Assembly: GCA_017163975.1 (NCBI GenBank)
Contig: JAFFSR010000227.1
Coordinates: 1,922,001 to 1,986,000 of the forward strand
Length of the DNA: 64,000 bases
Reading direction: 5' to 3'
Source of the DNA: Anastatus disparis
Lineage: Eukaryota; Arthropoda; Insecta; Hymenoptera; Eupelmidae
Position 1 is the first letter of the stretch; every line of letters begins with the position of its first letter. Below, one piece after another: positions 29,401-43,300 of this stretch. The notes under the pieces were generated by a model that worked only from the letters and a program-made list of their open reading frames with translations, had not been told where the DNA came from and did not search any database. Made by a program: the position numbers and the translations under genes.

Positions 29401-31087
29401 AAATAATTTACCTTACCGCTATGTTCATTTTTAAAATCATCGTCAATCCCTTATTCTACCGAGGAAATACTCTAATAAGTAAAAGATGACTCGTTAAAAA
29501 TCATTTGAAAAAAAAACAACCCCTGTACAAAGTTTACCCTTAGAAAAATAATTTCCTAACCCCCCTACATACATAATGCCATATAGTTCGTTCTTTAGAA
29601 AGTTTTTATGGGGAAAAAAGTATATAACAACATGAGCATAGTACGCGTCTCTGCCTCACGAGGATTCTTCTCCCTTTTCGATTGTGCGAAGTCTTGTCTG
29701 CTTCAAGCAGATAACGCAAAGTATTGAGTCACTCTCTCTTTCTCTCTCTTGCTTTTCCCCTTATAACTTAAGTCGCAGGAGCGTTTTATGTCTATGTATG
29801 TACATACAAGTACACACATACACACTTCTACACTTACATGTGCATACATATGAATACAACTTCGTCAGGGTTGTAGAACCAAGAGATTTGTTTCTGGTCG
29901 ACATGATAAAGTCGTTCGCCAACGACCTCCCAACATTATTCCCATTGTTTTCGTTGTCTACTAACGACCGGCATTCCTCTCTCTTGCTCTCTCGCTCTTT
30001 CACTCTATTTCTCTTAACGCACTGTAAGTATGTGTGCACGAACGTGTATACCTGTAACTACTGTTGCCACATTGTAGGCGACGTCTTTAATTTCCACGAC
30101 ATTAAGAGAGTCGTCGTCACTTGTGTACTTGATGAGAGAAAGAGAAAAGGAAAGCTTACAAGGACTGTATGTATATAGACACTCACACGCGTGCATATAC
30201 ATGTATGTAGACTGAAAATATTCACGTGAGCACGTCGACGTTCTCGTTCATCCGCTTTACGGTTTTCACGCGCATGATGAGCCAACCGAGCATAAAGGAT
30301 GCACGTCCTTTATACACCCTTTTACTCATACATGTGTGTATGCTACACGCTGTTTGTGTGCGCATCTCACTGTCTCGTTCACTTGCTTTAAACTATGTTT
30401 CCCTTTTATTTCACCATGACAGAGCAGAAGGGACTGATAAAGGATATGACTTCCTTATATTCCGATGCTGCTGATGCTTCTTCTATGTATCTACTATATT
30501 GCCCTTGTTGTCGCTCTCTTTATGTCGATGAGCACTTCAACAGCGCAAAAATAATATCTTTTATTTTTATACTTCGTCGTATCCAATCTTTTGATTTCCT
30601 TTTTGAAAAATTTTATTTTTATGTTTCAGTTGAAACGTTCTTATTTATGCACTATGTGTTTCTGCAAATAAAATTTTATATCAAAAATATTAATACAAAT
30701 AATTTTATTTCAAAAACTGGATTTAAAATACTACATAAAATATGCTTATTTTAAATCTCCGTAACTAATAAAAGCATTAAACGAAAATTCTATCTCACAT
30801 AAAAGTAGAATTACGAAAATGGTTTAAATCGACGAATGAAAGGAGATATATAATAGAAGAAGAACGATAAAGAGAGAAAATATTTAACTTAACGCGAAGC
30901 GTCGTCGCGTCAATGTTGACTTTTTATTCTTGAAGGTTCGCACGAGTGGCTGCTTTCACACTTTTTAAAGGGTGAGAACAAGAGAAAAAGAGAGAAAGAG
31001 AGATAAAGAAAAGCCTAGAATGTCGTATCCAGTACCTAAAATGACCGCGTCAGTTGCGCGAAACACGTACACAATAAGAGGACCCTC

Positions 31088-31123
<36 letters not shown>

Positions 31124-34100
31124 TCCTGCCGCGTCACCGCGCCTAAATTGCGGCGCGCCCTTTGCCAAAGACTCCTGCTTTGGACACTTGTCTCTGTTAC
31201 TACTATACTACCTACTACCGACTACTACTACTACTACTACCGCTACTACTTCTCTACTGTGTTCGAGCTCTCCCGAGTGAAAGCTCGTTCAGGGAGTTTG
31301 TATACCCATACCATCAAAGCTCTTTTCTGTTATATGCCCGGATGCTTTTTGTTGATTCACTTCTCGTTTCTTGTCATAAAAAAAAGCTTAATGCTTTTAA
31401 AATATTTTTTCACAAAATTATTTATGAATTTTTGTTTTTATTTATTTATTATAATTTTATTGGTAAATATTTAAACATTGATATATTATTGTTAATTGAA
31501 TTAAAAATTTAATATACTTAAATAATTTTTAACGGATCATTAATTCATCAAAAATAATGTTAAATAGATTAAGATAATCTTATTTATTACAATATTTATC
31601 TATTTAATTATACTGTACCCATATTTTTTACAATTCATCGCACTAATTTCTGTATTTAATACTCTGTATCTATAAAATTAAAAAAATAATACTGAAATTG
31701 AGATATATAATATTCTTAAATTTTGATATTTAATTAAGTAATAGAAATAGCAAAAATAATTTAACACATTACGAGCTTTCTTTTTGGTTATCTTCTGTTT
31801 TAACACTACTTGAGTCTTCTGAATAATTACCGTGACATGCATGAGGATTAAAAAATAAATTATTGATATTTCATTTCCACGTTGATAGGAGAGTTTCTGG
31901 TCTTGGAAATTCTCTTTTTACGATTTATTTTTCAGGGACATTTAATCTCCATTTTTTAGAAAAAAATTAAAATTTTTAATGTAGTAAAAATTTATTAAAT
32001 CTTTGACAATGATTGTTACGAGTGACTCATGTTGGTCAATTGATTAATTAAAATAAAAATTAATAATTGCGGTGAAATTAATGCAAAATACATGATATCA
32101 AATTTAACGATAACTTCAATCATTTTTTATTTTTACTCTTTTGAAAAAGTATAAGATTCAAATCGATGCTATGAATATTGCGATAATTTAAATATATCTT
32201 TCATAACGAAAAAATATGAAACACTTTAAGCTATTTTTTCTTAATATATACTACATTAGCATATGAAAAGATCACTAAACACTTTTTATAGAAAATAATA
32301 CAATTTAATTAACTCTTGATATTCGTAATCTTTAAATAAATTGATAACTTCTGCAACATCAAAGATATAAGACGAAGGTAGTTAAAGTTATGCTTTTAAT
32401 TATTTAATGTTATCTCATAATGTTGTAGTTTAATGAAAAATTAATATTATGGCTATCTTATACATTAATCTAAAACACACCAGTCACTGTTCTCAAGTAC
32501 ATAAAAGCCACTTGAAATCGAATCCTTTTTAATCCTCTTTATTAATAGAATATCGACATAAATGTATCGTTGTTGCCATTTCTCTATTGCTATTTATCTA
32601 TTTTTTAAAAAGCAAGGTATTTTGTTTTATAATTACTTGAAACATTTTTTTTAATGTTACTTTAAAAAAAAAAATTTGTTTTTCATCATTACAAACTTCT
32701 TCTATCAATAAAACAAAAATGTCATATAAAAATGGGGGAGAGAGGAAAAAGAGTAAATATCTAATCTTCAAAATCTAATTTAAATAGTATCGCTAAATAT
32801 ATATGCTAAATAAAAAAATTCGAGAATGGATGATACCATGAAAAATAATTTTAAAAAACAATCTATTGAGATCAATAATAAATGATTAATTTAACAATAA
32901 ATAGATGACATTTGATTCAATATCAAGTAACTTCTAAGATAAAATGTAATCTTTAACAGTAACTATATCGTTTCTTAAAAATAAGTTTTAATACCATAAT
33001 ATAGAAACGTACACGAAGAAAAAAGTTAAACAACAAGCATAGCCTTAGACTATGTATAAAGATGCAATAAACATGAAAAGTATCTCTGATTCTTCATCGC
33101 TAACGATATATATGTACTGGAATCATAAAATAATTAAACACCTCATTGCAGTTTACAGGTACATTTTGCGCGTCCGTCAAGAATACAAAGTGCAAAACTA
33201 TCAGCTGTAATTTGCTACCTCTCCAACAGCTATCACGATCTTTTAAGTTTTATCTTCTCAATTAAATTTAATTCACTTCAAAATGAAGTTAAAATTAAGC
33301 TTGCCCACTTTAAAGAGTATAGTATCATTATTAGTATAACATTTCTTGGCTATTACTAAGGATGATTGCAAATGAAAGGAAATAGAAAAAAAATCAAAGA
33401 ATTAACAATATTGTAGGATTTAACTGTACATTACTGTATTTCATTTTCTTGATCAGGGCATCATTTTGTTTTATTAGCTCAGTAACCGACAGATAGAAAT
33501 AGATTCTGTGAAATGTTTTTTCTTGATTCATGTGTTTTTATTCTTTTTCTGTGTTTTGTAACATTCTGTAACTTAAAATTTTTACAGTCATCCACGGATA
33601 CAGTTTCTGACTTAATAAAATATATATTCTTTATAATTTACTAAAATAGTTTTTTCTATCACAGTTAACACAAACTTTCAAAAAGTATTTTACATTTTGA
33701 AACTTTGTATGGTTTCTATGGAGTAAGATATAAGGGATGACAAAAACATCAAAATTCTATGCCTTCTACCAATCTCATTTTATTTCTTCTTTCGGACCTC
33801 GATGAACCTTTCTCAATTCCAAAACCCTTTTAGAACTAGCCACTCCTTTTATCATATTTAAAAAAGAACTGCCATAATCTTTTCTTATTCATCTCTATAT
33901 TCTTTTCAGACATATGCGATTCTCTTTTAGTGGTTTCCTCTTTAGTTCGCTTTTGTTATTTTTTGATAACTAACCTAACTCGCAAACGAGACATCTTATT
34001 TTTTTCATATAAAATTTCAAAGATTTGATGTTTCTTATTAAAGATTAGCAATCTCATTTGTATTATAAGACATGCGTGACGTGAAAATTATACGTTTTAA

Positions 34101-37100
34101 AGATTTTGAAAAAGCCTTTTATCTCTGTTATAATAGTTTTAAATTATAACACTTGTTGTTTATATTAATAATTGACTTGTCATAAAGTTTATTAAATGCA
34201 AATCAATGATAATATCAAGTCGATTGTTATTTTAAGCATCATGTATAGCATGTTTGTTTGTTTTTTGTTTGTCAAGAAGCAACTTGCAGAATAAATTTTC
34301 GCTCTTGTGATTTATATAGGCTTGTGCATATGCTAAAGAGAGTTATATCTTTTAATACGATCTATTGCAAATATAATGAGATTCGAATCATAATCTATAA
34401 TACATATTGAAAAATTTTTATTTTAGATATATTTTTTTTTGCTAGGATGAGTATTACGATTTTTGCATTGATGATTTATTTAATGTGGTCGATTAATTTT
34501 TATGTATGTATGTGGAAAAATGATATATTGCTTTTGAGTTGTTAAGAATGACATATTGATAAATAATATTGATTGTATTTTTCTGTTTTTAATGCAACCT
34601 TGAACGCTCTCGTATAAATTATTATTTTTTTTTATCATCGCTCTAATTATTTATGACTGTTAGTTAAATTTAAAAAAAATATATTATCAATATTATATTT
34701 TATTATTAAGCATCTGGTCTTTATTTTCGAAAATTCAAAAATTCATTACAGAAAAATGCAGATGCTCAAGATTACGAATTTCAGTTGTAAGAACATAACC
34801 GTTATAAAGCTGTAAAAAGAAGGTCTCTTTTTCAAGGTAGAAATATTGAGTAAAGATGACCAGGGTTTTCCTCAACTTAAACATTTATTGTTTTACGAAC
34901 ATACCATAACGAATTCATTTTAAAGCATCTCAAACTGTTCCTTTTATCTTTTTTTTTTGCTTTGGAAAAATACATACAAAGAGGTCGTCAGTGGCTCAGT
35001 CGGTAGAGCGATGGATTCATAATCTCGAGGACTCGAGTTCGAATCCCGCTCTCGGCGACCTATAGATACAAGCACCAATGTATACGATACATATGCTTTG
35101 TTCACAAACACTGAAAACCTCCGTCGCTAATTAGCATCGTAATGATAGCATAAATACAGCGACGTTAAATAAAAATTTTAAAAAATATAAATAGTATATT
35201 ACGACCCAAGGCCAGTAAAAAAAGAAATGTCTCAGATCACATGTAATTGTCGGCTGAGGCGAAGCCGAAGTTGACAAACATGTTATCTGAGGCTTTCTTT
35301 TTTACTGGCCATGGGTCGTATTCTATTTTTCTGCCCGACAACGCCAGAAAGCGGCAACTTTGTTTTGGGCAGCGGCCAGAAAGTTGACGCTTTCTGGCTG
35401 GAGGGCAGAAAATTCATTATCTAAATGTGCTATTAAATGATTTTTTTTAATTATTTTAAATTTATGTCCAGATTATATGTTTTATAAAATAAATTTTGCA
35501 AAGAATTTAATCCAAGAGAATATAAAGTTTTATGAAAATCAATCTGATATAAAGATTTTACGAATCGTTAGCAAAAGCCGTCATTTGAAGTTTAGATTCT
35601 ATAAAAAGGTTAAAAAAGATTCATTAATTTTAATTATTTTCTGATGTTTATTCAAATAAAAAATTGTGATAAATTAACTTGTATTTACTACTATACAAAA
35701 ATTAGATTAAAAATATTTTTTCTGACAAAAACTTAAAATTTATTCATTTTTTTTTATTGAATTATAAATAGTTTTTAAATATATATATATATTTCTATTT
35801 TACATTGCATCAGTTCTTACGCCAATAAATATACAATCATATAGATAATACATAAAAAATGGACAAATTAACTTTTTTTTTAAAGAATAAAAAGTAAACT
35901 CTTAAAAACTAAATGGCACATTTAAAAGACTTAATAAACAAATGTGATCATCAATGTCAGAAAAAAATAGTCTATAAAAACTTTAATTATATATAACAAG
36001 GTCACAATAATTTGTCCTAGTGAAACATTAACATACAGAAATTAATTAATTAATTTTATTTGCAAATAAAATTAAAAAAAAGACCAAAGAAACTATAGTT
36101 CTACATGCACATCTAATAACCAAAGCAAGTACATTGTTCCAATTTAAGCTGAGGTAACTTAAACTAAACGACTATAGTCCTAAAAATCGTGCTCTCCCAT
36201 AAGAACACTATAGCGACCTCTTAACCTCTTGTGTTTAAAATTTACGTTCCTTCTTTCTCTTTCTCTCTCATCCTAAAAGCCCAATAGATCGTAACTCGAA
36301 AAAGATCTACTTTAAATCAGTCGCGATGCATAGCATCTTCTCGTATACTTTTAAAGCTTGTCGTCACTTTTTCACGAAGTCCTCTTCTTCATCCTTATAC
36401 ACAAGGTAAAACGTAATATAAGCATACAATTTTATGATCCTCGAACGCAAGCAATGAAGCTTTACCTCAAGGTATTCGATCTGATTTGCGAGCCAGTTAT
36501 TATAACGAAACTTAAGATCATTCCGATGTATATGCATGTATAGATATACATCTATAGGTTGTTTATAAACGGCAATTGGGCTTGCATTTATGAATGCGAT
36601 TACCTTTAATATATCGTTGTACTTCTTGTTCGACTAATTCGTTCAACCTCTTTGACTTTCATTTAGCTTGAGTACTCATTTATGACTTGTCTGTAAGTCC
36701 ATAACCGTTTGACCTACCAACTGTTAGAAAAAAAGTATTGATAAACGGATGAGGGAAAAGATGTTTTAAGGTTAAGGCTATGGTTGTATAATGTTAGTCT
36801 TAGTTGCTCGTTTTGAAGATCTGCTGCAGTGTGCGCTTTAAAATTGTTACTTCATGGGTATAATGATTAAGTCAATTGATCTTTCGGTTTAAGCAATTTA
36901 TGTGCGTGTGAAAATATTCTTTTTCTATCAAGATATGAATAAATTATTTAGATTTCTTAATATCTTTATAAAAATATTTTTGATTTTTATCAAAAATATT
37001 ATTAGTTTTAAAATTTAAACTAATTTTTAAAGAGCATAAAAATGAAAAAGAGAAGGCTTTGCGAATGTTATTTAAAAAACGGCTTGCGCACGGTAATAAA

Positions 37101-37301
37101 ATCCGAAGCCCGAGTTATGAGATGGCACCCATTTTTCATATTTTATATCTCGTTTCAATGTCCACTAAACTAATTTCTTTTTTGAATCACCAGATAAAAT
37201 AAAATAAATAATTAATTTCATAATGTATTTCCATTACGAAGGTAATTACATTAATGTACGTACATTACGTAACTGCATGTGTTTAATGGGATATATATAT
37301 A

Positions 37302-37366
<65 letters not shown>

Positions 37367-40300
37367 TATGTGAAAAAAGAGAAAAATATGCTTGTGATTC
37401 ATGCTCTTTTTTGTTAATGTTTTGGGCTTGCAAAAAATTAGAGAATATTATTTTTTTTTTACTTTTTGATGTTCGGACAATTTTTAAAATTTAAGCCAAT
37501 CATTACGGCGTACAATTTGTAGTATATGGTTTTCGTATATAAAAGGGAGAGCAAAAAAAATTTTTTTTTGAAAGCATAAAGGGTATAAAAAATGATTTTA
37601 AAAGGATAATTAGCATTATTTTGTGTTTAACACACGTGGGGCACGAGAAAATATGTAGCGTTTTGCGTTTTATATTTATTATACAAGTTTTTTGTTTTTG
37701 ATAAATTTTATAATAAAGCTTGGGTTGTAGTTTCAAAATTAAAAAAAAATGTAATGGAACACCATAATATTTTTTATTCATTCAGTACTTGAGTTATAAA
37801 AAATTCATATTTTTATGAGACTATTAAGTTTTTGTTCAGATAAGATTGTATTAACCTATAATGAAAATTATAAATTTTTAAATATTTTTTTTATCTTATG
37901 TAATATATAATATAATAAATTTGTTGGTTCAGAAATTTAATTTTAACTATTACTTTTAATTTTCATCATTAAATAAAAAATTCTTAAAACAGTTATATTT
38001 AATAACATTCAAACCAATTAACTAAACTAAATTTTTCGTCGTCACCAAATTAAAAACAAATTTTTATCCACATATATATATATATATATAGACATTAAAT
38101 TAATATGTAAAGTAATGCACACGATTTCTAACGTTCGATACAATAAACAGTTGCATGAACAAAGCATCCTCTAACTACTTTCAAACTTCACGAAGTCAAG
38201 TACCAAGAGTTGACTATTCGACTTCCTATTCGTCTATAAATAGAATTTGAAAAAAAAGCTCAGTAGTTAGAAAAGCAAAAAGCAAAAAAGAAATAGAAAA
38301 GAAATGATAAAGAAAGAAAAGGTAAGAAAGTCTTGAAAGAAAGTAGTCGCGACTTGATGCCTACGCACACACATATATAAGCTTCTCTTGCATAAGGTCG
38401 CCAAATGGTTTTTCATTGATATATCGTATGCTTGCCTTCCCTTGCCCCCCTCCTACGTATCTACCTTCTTGAATTGCATGTACTTGGCCTGCAAGCAGCT
38501 TCTTTGTAACCTAGACTATATATCTATACTTACAAACGCATGAACCTGTCCCCGATACCACGAATGCATCGCTTACCAAGAGAGAGAGACTAAGAACGTC
38601 GTGCATTTACAATGTGAGTAGCCATAGGTACCATATAGCAACTAACAGAGAAAAAGATCGATATATATGTATGTGTGTCTCTACATACATACACATTTAA
38701 ATATATATACGTATACATCTTGGCGCTTAATATGCGGAGGAGTCGGTGAGCGTGTGCGCGCGCGTGATTCCAGCTAAGTTCTCACGAGACGCGAAACTTA
38801 TACAAGAGCTTTATATGTATGTATATATACTCGAGTTGCAAAAAGGACGATTGGTTATATAGAGAGACGAGACTTCTCGATGCAACTTTTGTCTAGGAAA
38901 TATTTTTTTTATCATTCTTTCTTAACGGAAGCTTTATGCGTATTATATGCTTGGTTTATTTATTCTCGTTCGGTGATGAACTTTTATTTTCTACTTCGAA
39001 CGGATGTAACTTCAGAATTTTTGTTTGAAGTACTGATATTGGCGAGAATAGTAATTGCTATTAGGATTTACGATCAATTGATCAATCAATTATTCTACGT
39101 GACGTGCCTCTACATTCAATAATTATTTTATAAAAGAATGCATCCATCGATGGGAAATATTATAAGCTCGTTGTAATTGTTCCTATAAATATCAGTATTT
39201 TACATATATGCAATTAGACATTCTTTTTAAATTTATATTCTGTTTTATTTAAGTTTTTTGTGCTTATTTCTGCCATGTCTTTTCTATCTAATATTAAAAT
39301 ATACACACGTGTTACACAAAAAAGAGTTTTAGAATATAAATAAGTTCAAGGTCGGATTAAAGATCAAGGCAAATTATGACTTGTTCCATTACATAACCAT
39401 TGTCTTTATAAGAAATATTTTAGTTACGAGTTAAATGAGAAGACTTATATTTGAAACATTCTGTATACTAGAATATTCTATTTCTAAATTAAGGCTATCT
39501 AACTTTATTTAAATTTATGGTATTTTCACATTTAATTTCATATTTGATAAAAGATATACTCCACGAAAATAAGGGCGCCTGAATGTCATTTATATTGATA
39601 TAATTATTATGGCGATTGATAAATTAAATTTATCAGTAATTAAAAAAGCTTTGGCTTGCAAAATAACGGTTTTTCCAAAGCTATTTAAAGAACTTTGAAC
39701 AACATCTCGAGCTATTTCAATTGAAATGGTAAAAATATTTAATCAATTAAAATATTAAGAAATTTTTTTATTTTTGCGTCGAATAACTTATCCATTTTAG
39801 ATTTACAGAATGTAATTTAACTACTGTTAACTGTATATTTTTCTCAACTTGTCCATGTACGGACATATGGAACGAAAAATTAATTTTCAAGTGTGCTCAA
39901 GTATGCCATCAAGATATGGGGGAATTTCGGTTTTGAAAAAGACAAGAAGAAGAAAAAAAATAAAAAACATTTTTTTTTGCCGGACTTTTCGAAATCCAAA
40001 ATTGTCTATCTTGATGGTATATATTTAAAAAAAATTTTCAAGTGCCTTATAAGTATTTCAAGTGCCTTAAAGTACCATTACAGTTATGCTAAGAGTTTGA
40101 ATTTCATTGAACAATTAAATATTTAATAAAAAATATCAAAACGTGACTTATACTTACATTGTATCATAAAAGAGGGGAAAAAACATTATAACTGTTTTCC
40201 AAAGCACTAAAGATTCAATTATGTTTTTGAATAATCATTAAAAATATCCTTTGGTAATTTAACTTTTACTTGTATATCGTGAATAAATTGTACCTTTTTG

Positions 40301-43300
40301 ATCCATCCTATACAGGAAAATAAGAAACTTTCTCATATGTAATCATCTTCCTATATCTTCTCCTATATTATTTATAAATATTGCCAACTTTTACGAGCAT
40401 ACCTAGATTAGAAAACCCTTAAACATTCGCTAAACTTTTTTTTCACTCAAAAAAAATTTTTTTCTTTTTTGAAAATTTTCAAATCTAAATTGCATAAATT
40501 ATAAGATTATGCAAATGGATCTATAAACATTGAATAAACAAGTCTTAACATGCAAAAGGCTGATGACATCGCGCTGCTTACAAACTTAGTCACCGTGTTA
40601 TATTTGCAAAACCGGGTGTGGTGTGTAATGTGGTGTGGACGTCCTAGAGGAAAAACATTGACTTTCTTAAATATGCTCAGGTCAAAATCTCGTACAACAC
40701 GAACACGCGCACTCGTTTTGCTTAATATGAAAACTCGTGGCTACGTTATGCTCAACGCACGGAATGTGGAAGTAGGTATAAAAGCCAAGTGTATATAAAC
40801 CCGCCTGCTCATGTTGCTGCTGCATTTCGTTCGTTCGCCTTTCTTGAACTAGTTTAATATAATCGCAATACTTAAAAGTGTCACGATTTACTCTTTTATT
40901 ATCTATTGTTCAATTGATTTCGATTGATTTTTATTAATTATTCATTGTTTTATTGAATTTGATTATTTATTTCTAGAATAAGATTTATGGACTATATAAA
41001 TTTGATTCTTTTTAATATTTTCAACATTTTTATAATAATTTTATTGATATTAAGATTGCTGATAAATAATTAAAAATTATTACAAAAATTTTTATAAAGG
41101 TTTTTTTGATATATTTAACAATTTTTTAGGATGCAGATTGTAGGGTATATATGTTTACAATTTGCTATCTTATATAATAGTAAATTCAAAACATAAATTT
41201 AATTTTTTTAAAATAAATTTTTATAATATTTCTAGATTTAGTATTTTTTTTGCATTCGTATTGCGATTTTTTTTTCGAATAGTAAAAAAAAGTGTTGAAA
41301 TTCAATACATGTATAAGCCACAGGTGTAAGACCAAGTTGCTATATTTTAAGTAGACGATTCGTATGTTACATAACTTCGAACATACAGTTCTGTTAACTC
41401 AACAAAAATACATAAAAGGCTATGCTAAAATTTCAAAAGTATTTGAAGTATTTTCTTCTTTTTTTTTATGTTTTAATCATGCGAGTTAGTGTACTTTATG
41501 AAAGCCAGGAATTCATTTCAACTATATACCTCATTAAAATACAGTACTTTCCATAAATTTGGGATCACATTTTAATTTTTCGCTTCGAGAAACATTGCAA
41601 TTATTTTAGCGATTTCGATAATACAGAAATTTAAAAAATGAAAAAGTTCATAGAAAATGGAAAATACTAAAGTTCCATGGTTTCTATGAATAAAAAAATA
41701 TTTTCATAATTTCTACGCTCTTCTAAATATTAAATAATTTCTAAAAATTAAAAATTTTCTTTAATAATTAATTTTTTTTCATAATAGTTAAAAAAATATC
41801 TTGAACCCATCGTTTAAAAATATTTAAAACAAACTTTAAATTTGTTTTTTAATTTTGCAGAAAAACACAGTTTTTTCCAAAATATAAAAAAAGCAACCAT
41901 AGTTTTATATAACTTGCCAAAAAAAAAGAATCATAAAAAAATTATAAAAAGAAAATTTAAGCATATTTCAAAATTTTTTTCAAATAAAAATAATTGAAGG
42001 AAGTTTTAAAAATTATTAAATATTCAAGACTGCGGAAAAATTAATAAAAAGAATTTCTTCCAGTACGTAAATTCTATAAACTTTGAACTCTCACGATAAA
42101 GTTGATAAAATAATTAAAATTTTCCTCGTTATGAAAATTATAAAAGTGGTCTGAAGCTATACAAATATATTTATATAAATTTAGTTACTAAAATTATAAG
42201 ATTAATTGATCTTTTTTAATAATTATTTATAAAACTCATTTTATGCTCTATTAAGTAATTATAAACAATAAATCGTAATTGTTATTTGATAATATAAAAA
42301 TTAAAGATATTTTTTAACAATATTAGAAATTAAACTAAAAGAAGTCAATGAAGTATAGGTTGTCGAAAGATTTACGAGAGAACATTCAACACGATCATGA
42401 GAGAATAAAGTGGATGAAAAATTTTTATCGAGCTTTTGAGGTCAAACGAGCTGTTCGTGCAATTGTAAAGGTTGGAAGTTGGCCAATTTCACAAAAGCCG
42501 AAGAGCATCTACCCGAGAGAGCCCAATAGATACGTTTTTTTCTCTTCTCTTTTTCTTTTTTTGTTGTTTTTGAAACCATCCGTTAAGCACGATTAAATTT
42601 GGCCACATATATGTTGAAGATACCGAAGAATGAAGAAAAGAAAAGAGAAAAAAATAAAAACGTATACGAAGTTCATTCTTATTCAAGTGTTGATTTTTTT
42701 TCAAAAGAATTATATATACTTCAAAAAGTTATAAAGTTAAAACGTTAAAAAAAAAAAAAAAAAAATTTTTTTTGACTGCCGTCCTAGTTTAACTTCAACT
42801 TCAGAATTTCAGAGCAGTACGTGTCCGCATGAATTAAGTATATATGTAAAAAAAAGTACGAGCCGGCTTTAGCTACTTATATATTCAACTAATGTTACTC
42901 AAACAATTAAAGGCAAATTCTTCACGCGCGAATGTTCGCGCCGATGCGCTTATGGCATTTTAACAGTTCAGGCCGTGTCGTCACTGCATCCTTAAACTTT
43001 CATTCCGTCACTAATGTTTTTTTTATTGTTCTTCTTTTTTTTTATTGTTTAACTAAACAAATTTATGCAGAAGATTCTTCTTTTTTATTTATTTTATTTT
43101 TATTAGTTGACGCAATAGTATTTAAATTAGAAGATTAAACGTGTTAGAACTTTTTATGATGATTTTTATTAACGTCATAACTTATTATTTTTTTTTTTCA
43201 ATTTTCTATTACACAATTCAATTGTAATCAGTTATAACAAAAATATTCAATATTTCATTGATATTATAAATTTATTTATTAAAATAATGAAAATTTTGAA

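Larger units (their letters stand above)
29640..31340. other. GC-richer intronic island with microsatellites
   Basis: A 1.7-kb stretch in the giant intron with more G+C and CpG than its flanks. It contains CT-rich runs near 29730-29760, TACA/CATA runs near 29800-29850, a (GA) run at 31088-31113 and an ACT run at 31221-31250. It also holds the window's longest open frame (29684-30178). The translation is Ser/Leu/Thr/Cys-biased and made largely of simple repeats, so I do not call a gene. It may be a regulatory region or a source of a noncoding transcript; the sequence does not decide. Confidence 0.4.

Noticed and set aside
29684..30178. 164-codon open frame, the longest in the window
   Set aside because: The translation is dominated by Ser/Leu/Thr runs from CT and TACA repeats, overlaps open frames on both strands, and has no recognisable domain or splice context.
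34981..35060. Possible functional tRNA gene
   Set aside because: A and B boxes are present, but the T stem has a mismatch, the cloverleaf acceptor does not close at the normal position, and the same body and tail follow in five other places. It is a SINE head.
37223..37417. Open frame through the TA repeat
   Set aside because: The translated Tyr-Ile run is a product of the microsatellite.
40550..40798. 82-codon frame in a GC-richer block
   Set aside because: No recognisable motif or splice sites; the block is better described as a possible regulatory or repeat-derived island.
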